NCBI GenBank assembly: GCA_963082975.1
Contig: OY720346.1
Coordinates: 43,067,296-43,131,295, forward strand
Length of the DNA stretch: 64,000 nt
Direction: 5' to 3'
Source: Labia minor
Taxonomy: Eukaryota; Arthropoda; Insecta; Dermaptera; Spongiphoridae
Shown: positions 1 to 11,400 of the stretch, piece after piece
Layout: each line of letters begins with the position of its first letter
How positions within the stretch are numbered: the stretch's first letter is position 1
Translations under genes and position numbers: made by a program
The notes under the pieces: generated by a model
Databases searched by the model: none
Told to the model about the DNA's origin: nothing
The model's input: only the letters and a program-made list of their open reading frames with translations

Positions 1-361
1 CGGGGAGGCGGTGATGGCCTAGGTCTTTTGGAGAAATTTTGGAGAAAACTTTCTTTTCTGAGTTCAATAAATGGTTTCTAAATCTTTCTGTGTTTAATTT
101 CATTTAAAATTTATAAAAAAAAGACTTAATTTCAATGTTTTCTGAAAAGTGGGGACAGTAGATTAAATAAGTTTGGAAACCACTAATCTACATTATTTAA
201 ATTAACCATAATGATAAATATGATTTATTCTTTTATATTATTATAAGAAAAAAATTAATATTAATTAATTATATATATCCTTGAAATATTTATTAAATAA
301 AACTATTTTTTTTCTAATTTAAATATTTATTTTATTTTTTTTTTATAAAATAATTAAGATC
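1..361. other. AT-rich flank without a gene
   Basis: Low-complexity A/T sequence. I see no open frame, RNA gene or repeat end that can be supported here. Confidence 0.6.
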
Positions 362-545
362 GATCTCTGAGGCTCTACGGAACTCGAGAGTTCTTGGCCG
401 TAGCAACTACATTTCTCCAAGTGTCCCTATCTTGAGCCATGCCATCCAACTCCTACCCCCTGCCATCTCTCTCACGTTCCTTCCTATATTGACCACTCAC
501 CGCGTCCTTGGACTTCCAAGCGGAAGTTTCCCAATCGGTCTCCCC
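362..545 (-). pseudogene. LINE reverse-transcriptase tail fragment
   Basis: A GC-richer block in AT-rich DNA. Read on the minus strand it gives GRPIGKLPLGSPRTR, then DRDTWRNVVATAKNSRVP, the usual C-terminal end of RTE/BovB-like or related LINE polyproteins (a GRP..RW motif followed by a D.D.WR...A block). A second copy of the same tail lies near 44.7 kb, so this is one family in the window. There are stops and a frame change, so it is dead. The family assignment within LINEs is uncertain. Confidence 0.6.
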
Positions 546-1256
546 ACTAATATATTTTTCGCCATTCAATTATTTATATTTAAATATAAATAAACATTTT
601 TTTTTAATTTAAATTTTAATGTTTGGTCAAATAATGAATCAAATTTGTAAATTCTTTATAATTTATGATGTTGAATGTAATATTTGTAATGTTTGAAATA
701 ATTCAATTGAATAAATATTTTAAATTACAAATGTTATTTAAAATAAAATCAGTCTTAATTTATATTTGTATTTAATGGTACACATTTGAATATTTTTTGT
801 TTATTTTTGATCTTACATATATATGGACATCAAAAAGATTATAACGAATATATTTCGTTTATGGATTTTATTATTTTTTTTTCTTCTTTTGATTTATTTT
901 GTTAATCAATTATTTATTTTACCCAGACTTATTCTTTTACTTTAATTTGCTTTCTTTCTTTTTATCTTCGTTTGTGTTATCCTCTACTTTATCTGTTTAT
1001 TCTAATTGCTGTTTTGTTATTTGATTCATTGACTAATAGGTGGGGGTAGAGAGAAGGGGGAGATAGTTTCAAGGGTGACATTTATGTATTTAAGGTTTTC
1101 ATGCGTGTTTTTAGACATTTAATAATATTACAAATATAATTTTTATTTCATTTATAAAGTGAGCATCAACGACATTCACATCCACATTCAAAAACACCCA
1201 CATATATATATACATTTCCATACACATACAAATACAAATACACATTTAACTTTATC
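546..1256. other. 5' flank of the ionotropic-receptor gene
   Basis: AT-rich noncoding sequence with a short purine run near 1,045 and an ATAC/CATA-rich stretch near 1,195-1,245 just before the start codon. It must contain the promoter and 5' UTR of the gene that starts at 1,257, but I cannot point to a TATA box or initiator that stands out from the background. Confidence 0.4.
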
Positions 1257-1446
1257 ATGATAGTATTTTTACATAAACAAAGATATATATTTTTTTATTG
1301 TTATTGTTGTTTATGTCCATGGATTATTTTAGCAAATTTGGTTGTTGTCCATCAACCGAAAATTGTTGCAAAAGCAATACATGATGTTGTCTATTGGGAA
1401 AATTTTGGAATTGGATGTGTTGCACTTATTATACATCCACAATTAC
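1257..1446 (+). CDS. Ionotropic receptor exon 1 (signal peptide)
   Basis: Codes residues 1-63 plus one base. It begins MIVFLHKQRYIFFYCYCCLC, a hydrophobic signal-like segment, followed by NLVVVHQPKIV. The donor AC|GTAAGT is a strong consensus and leaves phase 1. The next GT four bases later would break the frame with exon 2. Confidence 0.75.
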
Positions 1447-4400
1447 GTAAGTAAGATATTTTTGAATCTGAAAATCAGATCAGAATTAATTTTTATTATA
1501 TTTTATTAAATTATATCAATATCCTTAATATTTTACAAAAATATTTTAATAATTTAGATTTGTTATCATTATAAGAGTTATTAATTATGTAGGTTATTGT
1601 TAATTATATCTCTCTATAATAGAATTATCGTAAATGCAAATAATATAAAAGTTGAAAGTTAAAGGTATTATGATAATTATTTGTTAAAATATATATATAT
1701 GTATATGAAGAGTATACATCTATTTACATAGAATTAAAATGAATAAACAAGATACGAAGTTCAAATGCTTGAGAAATTTGTTTATAGGGAAACCAATTGG
1801 GAAATTAACGGTGAGTAAACCAAGAAGAATTTAATGGTAGATATAAAGAAATTGGGTCCGAATTGGATGGAAATGGATGAAAATATTGTGGATAACTACG
1901 CCCAAGAACTAGATATATATATATTAATATATATATATATTTGCTCGTTTAGGTTTCCGTGAAAGTTTTCATTATTAGGAGAAATTATTTCCGGATTATT
2001 TTCATGTATAATTGAGAGATTTGGGCCTCGAATTTCGGCGCCCATTTGGGCGCCTTTTTCAAAAGAGTTTAATCAGTAGGGAAGTTTTTTGGATTCTTGG
2101 TCTTAGAATCCCAAAAAATGTATATATATATACAAATATATTTGTATTTATGAAAATATTTAACCGCTTTTTTTGAAATTCACTCAATAGATAATATTCA
2201 TAAAGAAAAATCGATCTGTATTGGTTTCAGCCTCGGGAAAAATCATCTTTGTTAGTTTTTTCTTAATTTAAAATTGTAATTTTATTAATAAAAAAAAAAA
2301 TTCCGCCGAGTACTTCCACAAATTAAGGGCCGTATATTTTATGACTATTTTTTTTAATTTATGATCTTTTAAATTATTTGAAATTGTTTCATATATTTTG
2401 TCATTTCTTTATTTTAAATAATAATCTCTATCTTAAATATTCATAGTTCATAAGGAATAATTTTTTAAAGTACCGAGCGGCGCCTAGGTAACCAGGTACT
2501 TACAATAATAATAACTTTCGTATATATCTATATATATAGAGATATATACGGAAGTTATTATAAAAATTCAAATAAAAAATTGAATATGATATTAAAAATG
2601 TTATGTTATCATTTTTATATTACTAGTGGGAATATAGATAATATTTCATAACAGATATCTCTTTTATTTTTAATACCTATTAATTATATTTATTTAAGAG
2701 AAAATAAATATAGGTTATTCTTTTGTTTTTAATTTACAATGTTTTAATCAATAATAAAGAAAATGTATAATTATTCAAAGTTATTATTTGTTTTTTTTCA
2801 CTGATGTCCTTAATAGGTACTATGATATATGCTATTATGACATGATGAGTGAAAGTGTCTATCTCTCTTCTTATTTTTATTTTTACGCACGCAATCTTGA
2901 TGACATATTGAACATTAATTCAATGCAAAGTCATTAATTTAAAATTTATTTATTTATTTTGATATAAAATTAATTGAAAAAAAATAAAAGTTAAACTATT
3001 ATTATTTTTATAGGTATTATTTAAATTTACAAATATATAAATCTTTAATATTGAAAAATATACGAGATATCTTCAAAATAGTAAAAGGAATTTTGTAAAG
3101 TTGGATTTTTTCGTTGATATAATCGTAAACATTAATGACTGAAAAGTAATGATTTTTTCTGTGTATAAATTGATAATAGGATAATAGGTTTATAATTTCG
3201 TTGTGAATATAATACGGTCTGATAAAGAATAATATAAATATAAAAAAAATTTTATAAAATAACGTTATTCTCATGGACTAAAAAGAGTAAAATAATTTTT
3301 CTATAAGCCTGACAAAGTTTATATATGAATTGCTTCATATTCAACTAATAAGTTGACCTGTGGCCAGGTCCGAACCGACCGACGGTTTGAAATAAATTAA
3401 TTTCCAGCTACAGAAACAATTTCAAATAATTTTAATATATCTATTAATGTAATAAAAAACAGATATGGATACATAAATAATAAATATAAACATTTTTAAT
3501 TTTATTTTATTTATAATATATATGCAAGACCAGGCTGTGACGTCATGCATGGCTGGAAGACGTCATATAATTTTAAATCAAGAAAAAACTAATAAATATG
3601 ATTTTTTTCGAAGATAAAACCAATACAAAATGCATGATCGTGGTGATATATAAAAAAATCTCCTTTGGTGTGAAAATAACCCTTTCCTTCCTATCGTCGA
3701 TCGCTAATACTACCACTTCCGGTTTCCGGAATTGCACCAAAAGTTGATCAATTCATCCCACTGATGCATTAAGTAAATATACCAAATTTCATCAAAATCG
3801 GTTGAGCCGTTCAGGCTGTACACATCTATACGGACGGACAGTCGGACAGACGGACAGACATCATGCTAAAAATACTTTTTTCTGTTTAGAAAATGCATGA
3901 TTCGTGGAGATATGTAAAAATCTCCACATATGAAATTTGGTGTGAAAACAATCCCTCCCTTACTATCGTCGGTCGGTAAAAACGTTTGGCGCATAATGAT
4001 TAGAAAAAATAAATTCCAAAAAACGAGAATTCCTGTTAATTTGTATTGTAGTGGGCTTCGAGGTTTAATTACCCGATCACTCAGTCACTCTATACTTACT
4101 GCAAATATGGTGTACAGTGAAGGTAAAAAGTAAACATCAGGGTGGCGCTGTTGTCGGGCAATTAACCGGTTGAGAAGGCGCATTCACATTACTCGTCATT
4201 AGCGTTTACTTTTTTACGTCACTATAAATAATAATAATCTTTTTCTTTTAGTATAGTTCTTTTAGCTGATGCTTTTTTGCTATATTATAATATTTATAAT
4301 TTTACTATTACTAAGGTTACTTTATTTATGATTTATTTTTTTTTCAAATAATAAAATTTATCATATTTTATCCCAATAAGTTCAAACAAACAAATTATTT

Positions 4401-5420
4401 TTATAGGAAAGTGTCCAATTCAAGATTCCTATCCAAGGATTCTGTTAGGTTGATAATATATAATAGAATTTTATATAATAGACATATATATATATATATA
4501 TTTTCCATTTTTAACTTTTATTTACTTATTTATTTATAAGTTTTTTCGTTTGATAAATAACTGTTATTATTATTATTAATTGTTTGTTTGTTTGTTTTTT
4601 GTAGCTTCTAAAGATTTTGTCTTTATAACTGAAATTCAAAAATATTTATCAACTGATGAAATGGTGCCTGCAATGGTGTTACGTGGTAATAAAATCATCC
4701 CTCCTGAAATGAAACAACGTTGCCAACGTCAGACAACAATTATAGTTGCAATGTATAACGATCCGGGACTCAATCATTTAATGGATGACGTAAATTATTT
4801 ATTAATTTATTGATCAATTACATAAAAAAATTGATTATTTCTTTTTGTTTGTGTATTTTAGGCAACTCATGATAAAGATTTTATGTCAACAATGTTTTGG
4901 TTAATATTATTACGTTCGGGCGTAATAAATAATACAAGAAATTTATTATTATTATTAATTCAAAATAAAATGGAAATTACCTTTCAAAATGTTTATATTG
5001 ATTTGAAATCATCGGTACTTGTTTTGGATTTAGATTCAGGGAAATTGGCTGAAATATATCGAATTTATGAATTTGGACCAATGAAAATAGTGCCACTAGC
5101 ACAATGGGAAAAAGACAATGATACTCAAGTGTATAACTTTCATTGGATAAAAATGCGTTATTCAATGATAAGAAGCCAATTGGATGGACATACAATTAGG
5201 GCTGTTGCACAAAATGTAAATATTCATGTTTTTATATTTGTCTTCTGTGCGATGAGGGATTAAAATTGATGGGATCTCTTGATTTATAATGGTTCACTTT
5301 CTTGTAGTAAACAATACCTATTATCGTATGTTTTCTAAATGTTAAATAAAATATAAATAATCATTATTAATTTGGATTAGGAAGAAATTGGATTAAAAGA
5401 ATGAAATATTGACATATATA

Positions 5421-5454
<34 letters not shown>

Positions 5455-8400
5455 CGAAATCTAGTATTCAATTAACCTTTTTTTTAAAACACATAAAAAT
5501 AAAATTACAATTTATAGAATAATTTTGTTTTTTTTGAAAGACCCACGCCGAAAGACACCATCTAGTGTCATGTAGCCGAATTATGGGGTTAGGTGATGAG
5601 TGATTATGGCTTTTATATATAATAATGATATTGGATGATTAGAAAATGTAAAATGATTAAGGAGTCAGCGGGTAGATAGCAGGAAAACACAAAGTTTAAA
5701 AATTAAACTCTTAAATTCTTTTTCAATCTATTTGTGTCTCTTAAATGGTCACTTACATAGAATATATATATATAAAATGAAAAATTATTTCCGGTTTATT
5801 TTCCCGTTTAATTGTGAGATTTGGCTCTTAACATTTTGGCGCGCATTTTGGTGCCATTTTCAAGAGAGTTTATTTATTTTTTGGGATTCTGGGTCTTAAT
5901 CACTGTCACCAAGAGTCGATGTTGGGATTTTAGGTTGAAAGGGTGTGAGATTTTTGACTGAAGCTCCTAAGAATCCTTGGCACTAACATTATCACTGACA
6001 CACGTCTGCTCCTGACAGTCCGAGGCCGACTAGCAAGGACATTACGTCTACACATTGGATGAAAATTATTTCTTTTCTTAATCTTATTCTGGTTGCTGAC
6101 ACTTAATCCAATATTTTTGATTTTAACTCGAATGCCTTTGAACCATTATTATAATTTTGATTAATGTGTTAGTAAGGTCCTTCAATCGATAGACAGTACC
6201 TATTTTCTTCTCTGAGATTTATTTATATTTCAAATTTATATTTAATTAAATAACAAAAATTAATTAAATAGATCAAATAAATAAAAAAATATATATATTT
6301 ATTTTTACCATACTAAAATAATATTTTTATCTAATTTATATATAAATTGTAAATTTTATTAAATTATTATATTTTTTTTATATGTATAATATATTTTAAA
6401 TATTATTACCAATATTCAAATATTCAATTAATGATCTTAATTATATTTATTTATTTATTGTTTGTTTATTGTTCTGATAAAACTAAAAAATATTATTTAT
6501 ATTTTCATATTTAATTTTTGAAATGTAAATTATATAATTCAATTTTATATATATATATATATATTTATATGTTTGCATATATAATATTTATTTTGATTAA
6601 ATATTTAGTTTAAAGGTGCTTCAGCATTTTAGCCATTTAGCGCCTTGTTTTTTTTATATTAATACTAACAATATAACAAAAAGAAAAAAAAGAATAAAAT
6701 AATTTTATATTTATATTATTAATCTTTTTATAAAATGTTTCTTTTCTTTTTAGAATTATTTAAGCCAGTTAGAATGGAATAAAGAGCGTGGAGTTTATGA
6801 AATGGTTGGTGGTTATTATGAAAAGGTATGGCGATATTTAGAATCACGAATGAATTTTACGTACGTATATATTTCTTATCAATTGATTGAGTATAAATAT
6901 AATAAAAAAAATAAAATAAATTGATTGTGTTAAAGTAAGATCTTGCAATATTGTCATAAGTAGAAATTTTTATATAGGCAAAAAATTATTAAATATTAAA
7001 TACCCCTAACCACCAATTTAAAGGCTATTTGTTTTAGAAGATTTCTCTTTACAAGTCTGTAAATTAATGGATTTCAAAAAAACTTGTGAAAATGTGAATT
7101 AGACTGATTATACGCATATATTGTATATATATTTGAGGTTATATTTTTTATTACCGATCGACGATAGTAAGGGAGGTATTGTTTTCACACCAAATTTCAC
7201 ATGTGGAGATTTTTACATATCTCCACGAATCATGCATTTTCTTAACAGAAAAAAGTATTTTTAGCATGATGTCTGTCCGTCCGTCCGTCCGTATAGATGT
7301 GTACAGCCTGAACGGCTCAACGGATTTTGATGAAATTTGGTATATTTACTTAATGCATCAGTGGGATGAATTGATCAACTTTTTTGGTGCAAATTCGGAA
7401 ACTGGAAGTTGTAGTATTAGCCATCTACGATAGGAAGGGAAGGGTTATTTTCCCACCAAATTTCACATAAGGAGATTTTTTACATATTACCACGAATCAT
7501 GCACTTTGTATTGGTTTTATTCTCGAGAAAAATCATTTTTATTAGTTTTTTTCTTAATTTAAAATTATATGACATCATCCAGCCATTCCTGACGTCACAG
7601 CCTCGTCTTACATATATATTATAAATAAAATAAAATTAAAAATATTTATGTTATATCCATATCTGTTTTTTATTACATTAATAGATATATTAAAATTATT
7701 TGAAATTGTTTCTGTAGCTGGAAATTAATTTATTTCAAACCGTCGGTCGGTTCGGACCTGGCCACAGGTCAACTTATTTTTTCGATTACTCTGGTGGCAA
7801 CGAGAATAGGGATCCCCAGTGTTGTAAAATATATAAAGAGAATTCCTGTAGTATTAATATATAATTAAGTTTTATAAAAATTATAATATTAATAAAATCA
7901 TGATATAAATTTATTGTTTATCTTGAAGAATATTCTTTAATAAGGCACATGTTAAAATTTATTTTATTTATTTATATTATTTATTTTGATAAAAAATATA
8001 AGGATAATAAAGGATGATGGTAAGAATTCCCCTTATGTATAAATTGAATTAAAAATATATAATAGCTTTTCAGGTCCCCTTCAGCGCTCTTCGCACCTAG
8101 ATAGGGGGCTCTGCATAGTATTTGTTTGAAAATCTGTATGCAAAAGGTTTAATTTATTTTAATTGAATCACAGTATATTAAAATATTCATATCTTTTTGT
8201 GATCTTATTTAAAATATAGTGAGAAGGCCCCCGTTCAGTGTATGTAGTTAAACTTCTTCTTTGTTGATCACTTTTGAGTAGCATATCTTCCTTTTTACTA
8301 TCTCGCCAGAGATAGTATTGCGATCATGAAAATTTTCGATGTCGAGATTTTGATGTTTTTACACATTTTGAAGGTCCCTGAGTCATTTTCACTAAGGTTG

Positions 8401-11400
8401 AGAAAAATGACTGTGTGTGTGTTTGTAGACAAGATTACGCAAAAACGGGTTGAGCTAGAATAATGAAATTTGGTATACAAGCATTCAAAATTCGTAGTTT
8501 TCTATCATCTTTTAGCTCAACCACAAGAGGGTCATTACCTACAACGTTTTTTTTCCTCTAAAGTGACCGTAAAAATAGAGATATATGTTTGATAGTTTTA
8601 AACATGATTAAAAAAATTGTATAAAACTGCTATATATATAATTTCAGCTTGATTGAATCGCTGAAAGTACCAGAATTAATTTTTTAACACTGCAAATCAC
8701 GCGCCAACACTTGACATAGTGCTATCAACAAAGAGCCAAACATGCGCTGGTTTAATAAATATTATTTATTAATTTTAATTTATAATTTATAATTAATTAA
8801 ATTTAATGTCAAGTTCTTAACTGAGTCCCCAGAGGCGCCAGATGGATAGTTTATAGAAGGATATAGGTTGTTAAATATATTATATACCAACATTTGTTAT
8901 TTTATGAAAGAACTATAAATCTATTTACCTTTATTTTTGTTTCATTTAAATGACTGAATTATGCACATTTTTGTTTTTGATTTACATAGTTTTAAATATC
9001 AAAATCAAATCTTAGATTTGATGTCAATTTTTAATTAAAAGAAAATTTATGCAGTTTTGAAACTTTGACATAATCAATTTCTTATTTTTAAATTTTAACT
9101 ATTTGTGTAATTTTTATTGACATTATAAGGGGAAATTTTAATATTAACTATAAAAATATGTTTTTAGGACTTCTTTTAATTCAACGACTTTATCTGGTTG
9201 GAGTGTGAAACGAAATGGCAACAAATGGATGGGAATTGAGACACATTTACAAAATAACTATTCTGAGGCAGTTGTCTCGCCAGTTATTAATATCCCTGAT
9301 AAACAAAAGGGTTTTTTTGTTTCATGGCCCATCTATATACAAAGGTTTTATTTAGTTAGAAAAAAAAATGATTTATTTTTAACTTGATTATTAAATATTT
9401 ATTTATTTAATATTATTATTTTAGATATTATTTATTTGTGAAAGATCCAATGGTGGATAATATAATTCCGTGGTCCAATTATCTAGAACCATTTAATTTT
9501 ATTTTATGGATAATGTTGGGCCTTTGCGTTTTGTTTCTTGCCTTGAGTATTCAATTAGTTGCATTTCAAACAAGAAAAATAAATAATTATTATCTACAAA
9601 TAAAAAATTTTACATTAGTTAATGTATTATTTCATACATTTCGGATATTTTGCAATCAAGGTAATTTTTAATGACCCATTAATTTAATAAATAAAAAAAA
9701 CTTAATTGAATGCATTTTTTAATCAAAATGTAATAATTCAATTATGACATTTTTTTTTGTTAAACAATACAGTTTATGGCGAAAATGCTTTATTTATTAT
9801 TTTAGGACAGGAATTGGAACCGAAAACTTCTTCATTACGTATCGTTATCCTGACTGGATATTCAACCGCTTTTCTTCTCTTTTCATCATATTCAGCTGTT
9901 TTGATTTCGTTTTTAGCAACAGATCATGTATCATTACCATTTGACTCTTTTGAATCAATTCTAAAAGACGGGAGTTATCAATTGGGCGTTATTAAAAATT
10001 CAAACGGTTACATTTACCTTTCTGTAATTTTTATTATTATCAATATCGCAAATAATTATTTGTACTAATGATTTATTATTATCTAATAATTTAATAATGA
10101 ATTTTTATTATCGAAGGAATCGAGATTGAGTTATTTACATAACATTTGGAGCCGTTTAATGAATACATCTCAGTTGAATTTCCCATCTACGTTGGAACAG
10201 GCGTGGCGTCGCGTTTGTCAAGAGCGTTACGCGTTTTTATTACCAACTGATCAACCAACGCCAATTTATATGGATGCAATGCCATGTCGAATGCGCGTTC
10301 TAAAACCGAATTATATTTACGTTCGTTCAGCGTTTGCATTTGTTAAGAATTTTCCATTTCAATCATTAATTCAATATCAGTGCGTCATCATAATAAATAT
10401 ATAAATAAAATAAATAAATAAATAAATAAATAAAAATATGTCGTTTTTTTGTCAGTATTCAGGATATGAAAGATTCTGGTATATTAAAAAGAATCGCCAA
10501 TGAATGGAAAGAAGAAATGGAGAAAAATTTCCATTGGTATTCATCAACTAGCACAATTACAGTCACCTTTTTTCAGGTATTGGTATTCAATTTCTTTATT
10601 TTTTTTTTTATTTTTTTTTCTACATTAAATATCCTCCCCATACCCACATCTATAAGTAATCAAAAAAAAAAGAAAAGAAAAATATATGTTCATTTGCATA
10701 ACAATTTGGTAAAAAAATTAAATTATTAAATGAAAGAAAATAGGAACATAAATTTATAAAGAATATATATAGTATAGTAGTTCTAAAGTATCCTATAGTA
10801 GTTTTTGTGATATATGCCACATTTTATACACGATCTATGACTATTAATTATCCTTAGGTAAAATCTATCTTTTGCTCAATTGTAGTTAATCCTTACATCT
10901 TCTCAGGGATGCATCTTTTGCTCCTCTTATATTTAAGTTCCGGGAATGCCAAGGTATTTGTTATCTAGTTGGGGTATTTGGAAACAAGGTTCATCTTATA
11001 AAAATAACAAGTAGCGGCTTCTGATCAAGAAAATCAAGAAAAGAGTTGAAGAATACTGATCATACAACAACTCTACTTTAAATATGCACCAACATAATTG
11101 ATAGGTTGACCTTGAATAGTATGTTCAAAAAGTCAGATAATACTTTCTTTTTATTTACAGGATCCAGCTTTATGTTTCTCGTAAGATTTAACCGGGAGGT
11201 ATTCTTCTTCTATGCTTTCTTTCATAGGATTTGTCTTCTTGCTATTTCTCTCATCTGTTCATTTAAAACATTTATTGAACGTTCATACGTAGAACGTCTT
11301 TGATACAATTTTTGTCTTTAATGTTTTTCTGCTATACAATGTTGTATTGAGCTGGCACATTATGGGTTTATTCTTTCGCAATTTTGTTTAATACATCTTC

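Noticed and set aside
7179-7433. Open frame MFSHQISHVEIFTYLHESCI recurring at 7.2, 24.2 and 27.5 kb
   Set aside because: It lies inside the R-half repeat, its length changes with the microsatellite, and stops differ between copies. No selection for a protein is visible.
8298-8480. Open frame in the L-half repeat (MYTKFHYSSSTRFCVILSTN)
   Set aside because: Part of the noncoding dispersed repeat; not kept open in the other L copies.
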